64,000 bases of DNA from Lumnitzera littorea (Eukaryota > Streptophyta > Magnoliopsida > Myrtales > Combretaceae). The notes below the pieces were generated by a model, which worked only from the letters and a program-made list of their open reading frames with translations, made no database searches and was not told the origin of the DNA. The stretch covers positions 4,606,107-4,670,106 of the forward strand of contig JAMXBB010000008.1 in assembly GCA_024138015.1 (NCBI GenBank), in the 5' to 3' direction. Made by a program: the position numbers and the translations under genes. Shown piece after piece: positions 1 through 13,412 of the stretch (positions are counted from its first letter, which is position 1; the number at the start of each line of letters is the position of its first letter).

Positions 1-249
1 GGTTTCAATTTAGAAAAGAGGTCCAAGGAAGGTGGGAAGTGTCACTCGGGTGTGACTCCTTGCATACTTCTAAAATAGCCTATAGGTAGTAGGTGGCTTA
101 AATCGTATACCAAAAAGGAGGAAAGATCTAGGCCTAAATTGTAAAGTCTTGTGACAACAACATTATGTGTTTAAGGAGAGAAAATTGTGAGACTCCATGG
201 TTAAGTGTCCTACATAAATCGTGAGAGGTTATGGTACCAATTTATACGA
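1..249. other. Unassigned AT-rich sequence
   Basis: There is no coding frame, LTR terminus or repeat match that I can support here. It leads into the dispersed repeat that starts near position 250. Confidence 0.4.
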
Positions 250-2160
250 GTATGATTGTAAATACCTTATTAACACAAACTTAAAACTCTTGGGCCAAGT
301 AATTAAAATAGGTGCATTAGTTTTTGTTAGCTTGGTTATTCACTATTTTGGCTTAAGGCGTTACATCTATTAACAAAAGTATCACTAACTAGATAATAAA
401 ATCATGAATCATAAAATTGGGATAATTAAAATTTGTAACTAATTAAATAGTAACTTATAGTAAAATCATATATTAATTAAATCATTAAGCTTGTCAAAAT
501 CCTATAGTACAAATTTAGTTTACGGAAAATTATAAAAGTGATACAAGAAAATTCAAGAAACATGTTGATAAATTTAGAGCAAAGAAATAGAAAAACTCGA
601 ATAAATTTTTGGAGTACAGTTCCATCTTCTAATCTCGTCTTTTTTGAACTTCTTGTGCCGTTATGATAAAAACCAACAGAGAGTAACTTAAAAAATGAAA
701 ATTAGATGTACACACTCTCGTTTATAACTCTTCGGAACTCTCGAAAATATGATCCTAGCTCCCTTTATATATATTGTCATCGAAATGGTGGGAGCGATAT
801 ATTTGTTTCGGTATCCACTGCTTTGGATCTCTCAAAATCTTCTTTTGAAATTGACTTCGTGTGTGTGAAAACCGATCTAATATTTATTGGCCTTGTTTCT
901 CTAAACATAGCGTAAACGTGAAGCTTAGCTTCTGACTGAATTTGACACAAATCTTCTTCTTAATCTTAACAAGATGGTTTCTTTTATCTTCAAATTTGGT
1001 CCCATAAAAAAGCATGAGAGATGACTTGACAAAGCCACCGTGAGAGATGAAAATGTGATCAAGGTCTACTGTACATCATTGATAAATGGGAAATCCATCC
1101 TTTTGGTTCTTCATAGTTTAAGCTTCAAAGTCTAATAGAAAAAAAAAAAAGAAGATAAAATTATGCCCCCATTTGATGTTCAATGAAATGAACTCTGCAA
1201 ATTGAAGCCATGAGTTCCTTAGGATGAAAAATGAATTCCGTTTGCATTTAGTCTGAATAGCTTGATTCTTGTTCCTGCTTCCCGTATATTTTTGTATTTG
1301 TAATAGATTGTGTGTATATTTTCTAGTGCTACACATTTTTCTTATTCAAGTACAAAAATACAAACATAAAATAACTTATAATTAGGATAATTTTTTTTAA
1401 TGATTTAGGCCCAATTTAAGATCATTTTGTATCCATTTTTTTTTTATTGACCTATCTATCGACTAATTTGTTATTTTTGTTTATAAAATAATAAAAGCAC
1501 TATAAATTACACAAAATCGTATGACTTAAAATAGAATAAGTCTGTAAAAATATACACTTATCATATCCATTTTATTAAATTGATGTAACCTAGTAATTGC
1601 CATAAATGGGAAATATAAGTACCCATTGATGTAATAGCCGTACAACATGATTATCAATAATAGAAAATTCCTCTTATCTTCCTTGTGCTTGTGTTTCCCT
1701 AGCAAATCGAGCCCAAGCTCTCTTATTTAACTTCTTCTTGAGTAAGAGTTGGTGTGAGAAGCCTTAAGAGTAACTTATGTGTCATGTCAAGCAGACCCTA
1801 ACTTTATGTGAGGCATTTGATGCATAATATCTACGTTTTTGTGCACAAGATCAGCTCAATCTTCAATTACCATTTTAGTATTCTAGTTGTCACGAGGTTA
1901 AAATCTACCCATTGTGCTCGTGTGATAGGCTCACGTATGTTCACCTACATTCAAGATCCCTATCATATATCTTTTATAGATAATATTAGTATTGGTATTT
2001 ATTAAATAATAACAGATTGGGGCTAAGTAGGTATTTTGTCTGGAAAAAAGAGGAGAGAGGAGAGAGGAGAGAAAGATTAATGGGAGAGAAAAATTAAGGA
2101 GTTACCATATTTACTTATATTATAAATCTTTTATAGATAACTCTAGTGTTGGGGCTAAAT
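250..2160 (+). repeat. Dispersed repeat S, copy 1
   Basis: This segment aligns in the same orientation with about 60,600-62,360, with frequent substitutions and small indels. Three parts can be told apart: a non-coding block to about 1,560; about 1,560-1,970, which matches the 3' half of the LTR of element E (24,588-25,529); and a flank with a purine-rich tract at about 2,044-2,100. Short open frames inside it (for example 706-915) also exist in the other copy but show no recognisable domain. The segment is a mobile-element derivative whose class I cannot settle. Confidence 0.7.
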
Positions 2161-2212
2161 ATCTAATTTTCAAAAAGTTGATCATTGAAGCTTGCTTTGG
2201 CTTAAATAATAG

Positions 2213-2215
<3 letters not shown>

Positions 2216-2244
<29 letters not shown>
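2216..2244. repeat. (TA)n microsatellite
   Basis: An uninterrupted alternating T/A tract of about 29 bases. It is a simple repeat that may vary in length between individuals. Confidence 0.9.
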
Positions 2245-2248
<4 letters not shown>

Positions 2249-5200
2249 TTGGTAAAATCTTATCAAGAAAATTTCGCCTTTCTATATAAATCATAGAATT
2301 TTGAGAATAATTATAACTTTTAATCATTTAATTGTAAAAACATATAACCATTTATGTTCATGATCTTTTTCTCTTAAATTTTAAAAAAATTATAAATCAT
2401 TCTAAATGACTTATCATTTCATGAAAAACCATTCAAAATAATAGTAATTTATTATATTTTTATAGATGGATTAATAATTGTATATACCTTATATTTGTGA
2501 AAATTTACACATATATATTTTTAATATATCAGAATAATAATTTTTTAAATTGATGTTGTTAACTATAATTACCAAATGTATTTTAAATCGTGCTACAATG
2601 TGGAGGAGTTTTACTTGATTTCTTATTAAAAACAAGTGAAGGGCTACTTCCATCTGCACATGTGAAAAGGAAAGGATTCTTTTAAAGAAAATAAACATGT
2701 GTTTTTGAGTTTTTAGACCTAATCAACTTCATATGAATTCCCACCTTCATACTCTAACTATGAGAGAATCCAGAATTATTTGGCCATTAAAAGAATTGAA
2801 TTGATTAGATGATTTGTGCCTCATATTAATCGATTATATCAAAACCTCCATTTAATTATAATTGTGCATCATATCAATTATAATTAAACATAGTTCAAAT
2901 TAACTTATTAGCAGATCATATCTTTTAAATTAATTTGTTCATAATCAATAATACCTTGAAAATACCCAAAATCCCAATAGCAACAAAATTTAACGCTTTA
3001 ATTGTTATTGCATCTTATCAGCTTTTATACGCATGTTTAGACTTATAAATGGATCTTACATCCATAGAGATAAATTTATGGCTGCATGATGCTTTCACTT
3101 ATGGATCTTATGTATGCATAGAACTTCATATCCTTAGAGATTATTTTTAGTCCATCCTCTTCCCACTTGCCACATGACTTATGAATTCAATTTTGGACTT
3201 ACTAGTCTTAAATATCTTTAGATTTACAATTCACATTAGGCATGGAAGCACTTATACATAAAGATAAATTTATAACTAGAAGTGTTGATGGCGGTTTTTC
3301 ATCTTTCAATATTAGGCTTTCTTGGGCCTACAAAATAGTAAAACCATTAGAATGGCACTAGAGTTTCCTTCAGTACAGCTATTTTGATGCTTAAGTTTGT
3401 TGCTAACCATTAAAAGTAGGAAGATGTTAGTCAATAAGGTAAAATTAGTGTAAAATCACCCCCTTTTGTAAGTGCCTAGATATTGATATTTATACTTATT
3501 AGCTGGCAAGATTTCAATCAAATTAGGTTGCTAGGCATAGGGTCTAGTAGGTTGCCATTAGGTAGGGCATAGGCCTGACATAATACTTCAATAAGGGGCA
3601 TGCTTCTATTGTAGTCCATGGTCATCCCTTAACATTTAATGCATGGTAGCTCCATGACCTCTCAACGTATCGGTGTTTTTTATGGCAGAAGGCATTTAGG
3701 TGCTAAGCACTTCCCTAGTTAGTTGGGTGCTTCACTTTTCGTCATGCTTAACTTGGGTTGTCATATTGGGCTTTTTGGTTTGATGTGGGATTTGAGGCCT
3801 AAGTCAAGAATTGATTATCAACAATTTGATATGCTCGAAATCCTAACGAAATAAGGGTGAAGGAAAGAACCTAACCGTACATGATTATTTGATGACTATA
3901 ATAATAGGATGTAATAAATTTATTAACTCTATATTGCTAAAGAATTAACGATGTTGATTGATGATGTCATGCAAGAAAGCAAAAAGTTAATGATAGCTTG
4001 ATACATGTCTTACTTAAGTAAAATAAGTTAAGACTTTTTACTGAAATTCCATTAACCTATCTACTTTTAAATATCCAAAATTGTTTGTTGATCTTTTAGA
4101 AAACAAATGTCTTATGGTCCATTTATAATTCCTTGACTAATTTTTTATTTTGGAAACATTTGTTATTTTGGATTTTTTAAAAACATTTTTACTAAACCAC
4201 CTAACATTTAATATCTCATATAAAAGTTTGTAACAATCCCCAAAGATCAAAAGCTTAAAAGTAACTAAGTCCAAGAGTAAAGTCTAGAGTTCTAAAATTA
4301 TGAATACATAAGAAATGAAACGTCGAACAATCATTAAAATACTGAAACATAGTATAAACTATTAAGTAGTATGTAGCATAGAAACCTAAACATCATTAGT
4401 GATGTCACACTTGTCAATCCCATTCCCAATTATATCATAACCATAATAAAGTTGGTCATAAATATGGTCAATATATAAATCATAACCGGAAATTTATAAA
4501 AGAAGTGAGTTGTAGCAAAATTAGCACTGTAGTAATCGTGCAAGCATACAATATCCCACTTGTGTGTAAACTTTTTGCAGTTTTTAACTACAGCCCTCCT
4601 CAAGGAGAACTTGGCCCCAAGCGCCACTTCTTAGAGATGGCAAAAATGAAACTAATCTAGACAAAGAGGATAAATAGGTTACAGCAAACTAACTTCCCTA
4701 ATTTTGAATGATATAGAGTAGCCCATAAGCCCCCATTAACCTAACAAACTCTCTCTCATTCTTTATAAATAGCAAGCTACCCCTTTAAGTAAGGGGATTT
4801 GAATCTAGCTACTCTTTTGTATAGTTAATAGCCTACTTTCGATCATCATCCCAAACTTAAGCATCAAACTGCATATGCCAAACCACTTTCGGTAAATCTT
4901 GATAGCTCATATTGACTCAACTTGGAGGTCCAATCAAACTTAGCCAAATTAAACCATGTCTAAGGAGCTCCAATAATCAAGGTTACACTATCAACAAAGC
5001 CTGTATTTGAAGTAACAAATTGTAGCTCATGGAGATATAAATTTTAAGTATAATGGACAACATTAGTGTACTCATGATTCTAAGACAAGATAAGGGGTAA
5101 AAGTCCGATCTGATCGTAGTAGGCTATCAACGATTAACCAAGACGGTTAGATCCCATGCTAAAAGGAAACCAATAGTAATCTCATATGGAGATATCACCA

Positions 5201-7069
5201 CTGAATTCGACATCTATAATTACAATCCTTTTGATAATGTATTACCTTGTAAGTCCCATAACCCCAAGTATATTATGGCTTCATTCCATTTTCATTGATC
5301 GTATTCGATGCAACTCCTTCTTATCTATTACTATATTATCATGGTAATTACAATTGTAGCCATAATCCCTAATGATTCAAAACGACCATGCACAAACAAG
5401 TCAACCATTTAACTTATCAAGTTTATGTATAAGTTTATTTCAATTCACCTAAGTAACACATACAACATGCAGCGATTACCATATAACTATACTTCATCAT
5501 TATCACAAAAGGGAAATCAAATAGTCTATCTCTAACTTGAAAACAAATTATGTGTAATAAGAAATATTTCATTAATATTATATATAAGTTAAGTCTAATA
5601 TTAAATGTTAGCCCAATTCAATTTAGAATAAAAATGAACTAACTTAAATTAATTAGTTATTAATTCATGCCAAACACCCTTATTTATTTATTTAATTATT
5701 GTTAAGTGTTTTACTCTCTACATCTCAAACTTTTTATGGCTAGTTTAGGGTCAGTTTAAGCATGGCTAATTTAAACCAATCTTAGACCAATTAAGCGATC
5801 CATGTTCTTTTTATTTTTTTTTATTCATTTATTATTTGTTTAATTATTATTTATTTTCATATTTATTAATTTTACTAAATATTATTATTTAGCCATTTAT
5901 AGTCAAGAAAAATTTTCTTATCTATTTAGGTCCTTTTATGAAGATTAAACCATGTTTTACAAAGAGTTTGATCTAAGATTTCTAAACCAACTATAGAGTT
6001 TAATCTTTTTTATTTTATTAATGAAGAAATACTATTTGATGTTTAATTATGTTGACTGAGATCATAAATTTTCAAAAAATAATGTACATAAACAAGTTCT
6101 CTTTAAATATGGTTACATTATAAAGATCAAACACCATCAATTCATGAAGAAAATGAACATAAACAATAACACTTAATAAGCATCAAGAATAAATCATAAT
6201 TCATTATGAACATCAAAATCAACAAAATGAATATAAACAAGAACACTCAATAAGCATCAAGGATAATTCATAATTTGTTATGAACATCAAGAACAATACA
6301 ACATATTCACTTCTTTAACACATTAATCGTCGTTTACATTTGTTTCACAAGATCATGCATAATGCATACCAAGAACACTTATATGCTCAAGGACATCATC
6401 ATGAACACTTGTTTAAGCATAATCAATAGATTGAATACACTTAATTTTTTAGAAAAATCTTACTATACTTAAACTCAATATAAGCTATCCTAAACACCTG
6501 AACAAAAAATAAAATATAAAAATAACTTCCAATTCAATCTACTGTTCATGCTTCAACAAAAGTCATCAAGAATTAAAGTAAACATCTTAAATTCATCATG
6601 AGACACCATTGAACATAATCAATCCTATTTCTAATAACTCCTATAACTATTATAACAAAAACTTGATGTTCAACACTAGGATATGATCTTATCTCGATAT
6701 TATTTATTCCAAATTAACTCCTTAATAGCCACTTGCCCATCCTCTACACCTTTGTGGTGACTCCATATATTATCAATTGTCATGTCTTGGACTTTAGTAC
6801 CTATTAAGGTTGGTGGGTTGTGAATTGGCTACTTGTTATGATACAAGTTAGTCCTTTGAAAAGAAGCATTTACTTGATTGTAATTACGGAAGGACTTCAT
6901 TGTGATTTATGGATAATTGTTGTAAACCAATAGGATTAATGACTAATATTGGCTATGACCTTTATGGCTTTAATGTACACATATTTATCTCTTTTAGGGG
7001 GCTAAAATGAATTCTGAAGCTTTAAGCATATTAATGACTTGGGTTTGGCTCTTTAGGCAAAAGTGATAA
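2245..7069. other. Gene-free AT-rich intergenic sequence
   Basis: I see no gene. Reading frames are short and lack domains. The stretch beginning near 4,229 starts with a TGTAACA word, as many plant Ty3/gypsy LTRs do, but no matching end, binding site or second copy was found. A Pro/Ser-free, stop-rich composition argues against decayed exons. Confidence 0.5.
6150..6290. repeat. Short tandem duplication, period about 73 bp
   Basis: Two adjacent units share an AATGAA-ATAAACAA start and an AATAAGCATCAAG-type core, and both end in a TATGAACATCAA word. They differ at several positions, so the duplication is not recent. No gene is involved. Confidence 0.65.
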
Positions 7070-8045
7070 TGTAACGCCCTATGCTAAAAATAGTTAATAA
7101 TTAAGCTAACAAACACTGATGGGCCTTTTCAGTCATTTGTCTCAAAAGTTTCAAATTTACGTTGATAAAGTATTCATCACCATGGTTTTATAAACTTGCA
7201 CCAAATCCCTCTCACAATCCATGTGGAAACCATAGGGTATCACAATTTCCCTCCCTCCCTCCCCTCCCTAAATACATGACATCCTTATAGTTAGACCTTA
7301 TAATTGGATACAATTCTTCCCCCCTTCTGGTGTAATATTTGAGACACTCTCTAACTATAGGTCATCTTGCAAACATGTTAGGAGCACCGCCTTAATGGTA
7401 TTCCTTCTTCTCTTCAAACCTCTTCTAAAAATGAAGACTGGACTCAAATCATTTACCTATTGGTAGGAGGTCAACTCCGATACCCTTTATAATGCCTTAA
7501 ACCAAAATTAGTGAATAACCAAGCTCATAAACACTAATAAACTTTTTCAATCACTTGATTTAAAAGTTTCAAATTTATGTTGATAAGATATTTACCACTA
7601 TAGTCTTATAAACTTATACCAAATCCCTCTCACAATCTATATGGCACTTTACTTAATCATGAGGTATTATAATCTCCCTCCTTAAAGTGTGACGTCTTTA
7701 TAGTGAGACCTTACAATTAGACCCAATTCTATACCCTTTTTGATGTACGATTCAAGTCACTCTCTACTTATAGGTTTTCATGGAAGCATGCTAAGAGTCA
7801 TCACCTTAATGATACTATTTCCTCTCTTTAGACCTCTTCTCAAAACTAAGGATAAATCGAAATCATTTACTTACTAATAGGAGGTTAGCTCTGATACCAT
7901 TTGTAACGCCTTAAGTCAAACATTAATGAGCTTTTATAATCACTTAACCTAAAAGTTTTAAATTTGTGTTGACTAGATATTTTCCATAATGGCCTCAAAT
8001 TACCTACAATCTACTAAGACTTTACTTAATCATAAGGTATCATAG
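7070..8045 (-). repeat. Tandem array of LTR plus primer-binding-site units
   Basis: Three head-to-tail units start at 7,070, 7,488 and 7,902 (periods 418 and 414 bp; the third is truncated near 8,045). Each starts with a TGTAACGCC-like word. The junctions carry ACTCCGATACC (7,474-7,484) and GCTCTGATACCA (7,888-7,899), the complement of the plant initiator-Met tRNA binding site. Read on the minus strand, each unit is an LTR end followed by a PBS and leader. This fits tandem LTR or TRIM-like arrays produced by unequal or template-switching events. No coding sequence is present. Confidence 0.7.
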
Positions 8046-10647
8046 GTAAAGCCGAAGGAGTCAGGTCTATGAATTTAGGATAGTGTATTTAATATGGTGG
8101 GCTTGGAGTAAGATTTAATAAATCAACCTATCCACCCTCAACTTTTCTTAAGAAAGCTCATACACTTAGGGAGGCTTTCCATGGGCTTAAACTTAGTAAG
8201 AGCTCATGGAGGAATCCATTGATAGGAAGACTTATAAAAACCTTAGAGCTCTCCCTTATTCAACAAGTAAGAAATTCAAGAAAACAACACTCTCTTGTCA
8301 TATTACTATCTCAAAAGATCAAGTATTGCTTAGAGCAAACATGCAACCACTCATCAAGAATAGTAGGATTGATGCTATATAGTTCCTTCAATTATCACGT
8401 ATGAATTCGAACTCCTTAAGATTGCTCACTACTCCTCCTTACCTCTTTCTCTTTAAGTCATCTACACTTGCCATTCAATATCACTACTTTGGGACCATAT
8501 GTATCAAGAGAGGTGTGCTATTAGCACGAAACGATTTCAATCGAATCCCTTCCACTATATGTTATATATGTGATAGAAGAATCTGAGCTACTCTAAGTTT
8601 TAAAATATTAAGATTAACTGCTTGTTAGAACTAAATAAAATGACAAAAGTTTCATCTATTGCATTATTAATAAGTATATGTGTGATTTTTATGGCATGCT
8701 CTACATGCATGCTTGTGGTAGTTATTATATTAGGTTTTATGCTCACTCTTTGAGGGACCTTGTTCTTTGGATACGGGTGCTATGTTTAATCAAGATTTGA
8801 AAAGTGACTTAGGATTTTGAATTGTTTTGGTGAGGTGGGGCAAGACGATAGCAACTTTAAGTACTACAATCATTAGATGGAAAATCTATTATTTTTTGCT
8901 TATGTTTGATAAGTTCAGTTATGTTAGAAAAAAGAGCTTTCTATTGGTGTATATTTCCAAGACTTAGACAATTTTATTAATGTAAAATGTAAATTTAGTG
9001 TTTTTCACTTTTTTTTTTTTCAGATATATGTGGTGTCCCCATATGCTAAGAGTTGGAGAATAGTAGTATTTCAAGCCTTGTATGCTTATATTGAGGTATG
9101 AATATGTTTACATCATTTGGTTTGGGTCCAATATAATGAGTTGAGTAATGGGATGGGACAATGGCACAATTACTATTTGAGCTTTTCTATTTTCTTTTTC
9201 AATTTAATTTATTAATTTGAATTCATTATATATCACACTTAATCAAATTTGTACTCGTCAAATTTTACACTTTAAATTTAAACTTACTAAATATTATTCC
9301 AAATTCAATTTTCACTTGTCAAGTTTATTATCTTCATCAGTTCTAAACAATTGTCTTAGTAAAATATCATTAGTCAAATAATGCAATTATAACCATGTTA
9401 GTATATTTAATAATTAAAAGTTCGATGAAGTATCATATTTAATAATTTTAAAGCTTAATTATAAAATTGAAAAACATGTTTAAAGGATTAATAGGATTCT
9501 ATTAATCAAAAATGAAAAAAAATAAATACTATTTGCATTTTATATATTAAAATTTTATTGGTGTTCACGTGTCATTTGAAGCATTAAAAAAATATATATA
9601 TATTGTTTTTTAAGATTTTGTTTAAAGTTTGGTTAAAAGGGTTTATTGCAAAAGTAGAAAAAGGAATTTGTTACCAGCAAAGGCATGCTCAAACCCAAGC
9701 GAAACGGAACGATGCTATCTTAAATCTTAATTCTCCCAAAACCTCTTGATGAGCCCTGTTCAGACCATATAAATCTTAAATCAACAATATAGGTGAGATC
9801 ATTTTCTGATTCATTTTAATCAGTCGAAAGTCCTCGATCATAGTCAACCTTTGTTTCTTACTCTTTCTCTCTTAGTGAGCATGAATCGAGGAAGATAAAT
9901 TTATACGAAAAGAACTTTCATTTCTTTGGTTTTCTTATTGTGTTTGATGAAATTTGTGAAAGAGATGTATGTTTTGCATATACTATAGAATTATGTGATA
10001 AGTTTATGAGTTATGCATGTTGTTCCTTCAATGGATAGAAATATAAGGTGAAGCTATACTTTCCACTGGTCTCAGATTGGTCTGAAAATTGAGAACTGTT
10101 AAAATTTACATTTATTTTATGCTTCCAATTCTTATTGATGTTGCATTCCACCACTATAGAGGATTAAAAATTACTATTTAATCCTAAAAATTAACTGGCA
10201 TATAGATCTTGAAGAGTGATGCATATGGTTCAAAGGCAGATCAAATTATCATCATGTTACTTTGTCGACACATTTATATACAGTCTTACATTGCAATATA
10301 GCAAGCTTCAACGGAAGCATAGTTGAAAAATTTTACTTGCAATAGAATTAAGAAGCAATTAATGAAGCCTATCCCTTGTTATATTCATCCCCCATAAAAA
10401 AAGAAAAGAAAAAAAAAAAAGAATTGTTTGATTATTTCGAGATGGACATGAGGCAAAACAAACAATACCCTAGTACATATGAATTTACGTCATCGTACAA
10501 AACTACATAAAACATTAGTCAAAAAGCTTCTATGTCCATCCACATATTGGAGAAACAAACAATGCTAGTAAAAATACTTGTTTGTTTGGCCGAATATGCT
10601 ATCAATAATACAAATATTCCTATTTACTCCATACATTTACATTCCTA
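8046..10647. other. Gene-free region upstream of the ATL-type gene
   Basis: There is no supported coding sequence. Two short frames at 8,219-8,586 have no recognisable domain. A CATATAAAT word near 9,768 followed by a good GT donor-like site near 9,793 could mark an untranslated leader exon, but nothing links it to the downstream start codon. Just before the coding start I see no clear TATA box. Homopolymer A tracts occur near 10,400. Confidence 0.4.
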
Positions 10648-11350
10648 ATGAATACCATGGCTGCTTTCCTAGCAACCTCCATCGTTACCACATTTTTCCT
10701 CCTCCATGTACAACCTATTACTGGACAGTGCCCCACAAAATCACATTATTGCCCAGGTGATAACATAGAAATCCGGTTTCCTTTCTGGATCCGAGGCTTC
10801 GACGACTCGCGATGCGGATACCCGGGATTTGATCTCCTTTGCAACAACAAAAACCAGACAATCCTCCGTCTTCCACGTTCAGGAGATTTTAGGGTAACTA
10901 GTATCGATTATAAAGGTCTAAGCTTATTGATCGAGGACCCTGATGACTGCCTTCCAAGTCGGCTTTTTAACTACACCCTGTTAGGCACTGCATTTATTAG
11001 TGAAGATAATTATACATTTACATTTGCTAATTGCACATCCGGGCTAATTAGGCATGACTATGGACCTTATAATTATTTGACTCCTATTCCTTGTCTTAGT
11101 AGCCGAAACTATGAGGTCTATTATTATCCAGATGATATTCATAAAAGCGGTGGTTTCTTCACGAGCATGGGATGTCGTGTTTCGTCGGTGACCAGTACTT
11201 CTGTAGGACAGATGGACGTTTGGTACGACATGAGGAAGAGTTTATCTTTACGTTGGACGAGTCCTGATTGCAGATCATGTGAATTACGAGGTGGGACTTG
11301 TACTGCTCAAGTGGACTCAGGCGTAGAATGCAGAGATGACGGTGGAACCG
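10648..11350 (+). CDS. RING-H2 ubiquitin ligase, ATL20/21/22 type, exon 1 (signal peptide and GUB_WAK domain)
   Basis: This is the first coding exon of a membrane ATL-family E3 ubiquitin ligase. Residues 1-26 form a hydrophobic signal peptide. Residues about 28-103 are a GUB_WAK galacturonan-binding-type domain, with the RFPFWI, CGYPGF and LP-SGDF motifs and paired cysteines. A second Cys cluster (about 204-227, with CELRGGTC) ends the exon, as in wall-associated-kinase-like ectodomains. Four NxT sites suggest glycosylation. Two in-frame starts exist: ATG at 10,648, and ATG at 10,657, which sits in a better plant context (ACCATGGC). The exon ends in phase 1 at a consensus donor (GTAAGT at 11,351). 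Reading past it gives only a short tail and a stop. The family suggests ubiquitination at the plasma membrane or endomembranes, with the ectodomain possibly sensing cell-wall pectin; the ligand is inference. Confidence 0.9.
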
Positions 11351-12148
11351 GTAAGTACGTGGTTTGCCATGTTTTTTTATTTTTTTAGCTTATGTGTTGC
11401 TACCGACAAATGAAATTTTAATATATAAACATGGTGTGTGCGATTTTCAATAACATTGTGATATATAAAAGTACCGTCAAATTGCATGATTGGAACCGGC
11501 ATAAGACATAACTTGTCTAATGAAGCTTTTCTAGCCAAAGAAGCTTTTTATCATGCCCTTGTACTTTGTTCATGTTACGTCATCTTTATTCTTAAGCATC
11601 TTCCAAGTTTTTTCAAGGTAGTATGGATCTCTTTTTTAAGATCTCTCTATTTTATGGTAAATACTTAAAAAGAGTTTTTTGATATTTTTTTGAAGTTTCC
11701 GTAGATGTGGTATTATTATTATTGCTTTTATATTCAAGTTGAAGTACATGAACAGGCCTTTAACTAAAGACAGTATCTAAAAAATAAAAAAAAAAAAAGG
11801 AAAGAAAGAAAAACAAAGGCAAAAACTAATTAAAGACGGTACTTATTTAAGGACTCGGGTTTATTCCATAAAGACCTTCATGAGGAGCTCTTTATATAGG
11901 TTCTTGTGTGAAGGACCCGAGATAAAAGTGACATATGATAATTATAACTTTAACAAAAAATATTGGTGTTTGATTGTAAAGATTAAATTAAAAAAAAATA
12001 TAGATTGAATAAGTATAAGAAGAATTGGACAATACATATATATTATATTATATTTAATTTATATAATATATGATATAAAATTTATACTAAAATATTAATT
12101 TTTTATATTATAATATTGAATAAAAGTAATATTAATTAACTCAATATT

Positions 12149-12303
12149 ATAATATGGATGGTTATTTTTGAGAATATAAATTATATTTTTTTTATCTTAT
12201 AAATTTCATTTTTATACTANTTATCCTAATATTTTAACATGGTTGGTTATTTTTGAGAATATAAATTATATTATTTTTATCTTATAAATTTCATTTTTAT
12301 ACT
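12149..12303. repeat. Direct duplication flanking an undetermined base
   Basis: About 65 bp beginning at a GGTTATTTTTGAGAATAT word (about 12,159) recur about 85 bp downstream almost unchanged. The single N of the window (12,220) lies at the end of the first unit. This is either a real tandem duplication or a local assembly problem. Confidence 0.7.
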
Positions 12304-13412
12304 ATAATATAGATAAATTAAAATTTAGACCTTTTATCTAGTATATCAAGTCAATTTTTATTTAATTACTAAGTAAAGTTATAAACTAAATATAGAACAA
12401 AAATTTTTATTTAGAACAATTGTGAGAAATTGTATAAATTTATACCATTGTCAAATCTTACATACATAAGAGTGGTATTGTATTTTAATTTATGTTCTCG
12501 TGCCTTTAGTCTGGCTTTAATTCATGAAGTATATAATGTCTGTTTTCGAAAAATTTTTGAAAACGTACACCCCACAGCACAGTTGTAAAACCTAAAAAAT
12601 ACCGTTAAAAATACCACACAAATAGCAATTATAGTATTAGAGTTTTAATGATAGTTTTGGAGGTATACATATATATTCAAAAGTCATGAGAAGATGAATA
12701 ATTATATTTTTAAAGTTTAAAACGTTTGTCGATATTTGACTAATAATCTAAAAAGTATATTTGTAATTTTTTTTTAAATATATTCTGTTATCATCGAGTA
12801 TTTGCAAGGTGTACACTTGCAAATGAACCACAATTACATTAAAAAAAAAAAAAAGAAATAACAGATTAGATTACTGTTAAATGTATATAAGTTCATAAGT
12901 TAAAGATTTTTCCATCATGTCTATTCCTTGAGAGAACCAATTACAAAAGGGTTGAAACTTCCTTGATTAGGTTCTTTTTTTTTCACTTTTTTTCAATTCC
13001 AGAAAACAAAATCCCATCCCATTTAATTGATAGATCATGACAATTACAGCATCACAATAATAACTAAAGAGATGGAGGCCGTGAACCTTAAAAAAGTCAT
13101 ATCTCTTAGACTATAAATCAGTATTAACAAATTATGGCCAACAAGATAGTAAACATACTCTGCAATAAATCTATAGAAAAGATATATTTATAAAATATGA
13201 CTAAAAATGTAATAAACAAATTAAAGCTCTAAACATAGTAGGAGCATTTGGTTTTTCCGTTATTCATGAATTGTTGTAGGAAATATAAAAGATTATTTCT
13301 TAAAGAAATTCTCTCAAAATCCCTTAGACCACAACAAGATAATTTAATTATTTCTTAACTTTTTAGAACTAGACATAACCAATCAACACTATTAGCTTTA
13401 ACATATAAGTAA

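Noticed and set aside
6150..6290. CRISPR-like or satellite array
   Set aside because: Only two diverged units without regular spacers; a local tandem duplication in plant DNA.
8219..8586. Two consecutive 61-codon frames
   Set aside because: No domain, no splice support, and composition like the surrounding repeat-derived sequence.
13395..13399. GCTTT as left target duplication of RLG-A
   Set aside because: It matches the pentamer after the right LTR but lies 13 bp outside the best left LTR start, so it is not convincing.
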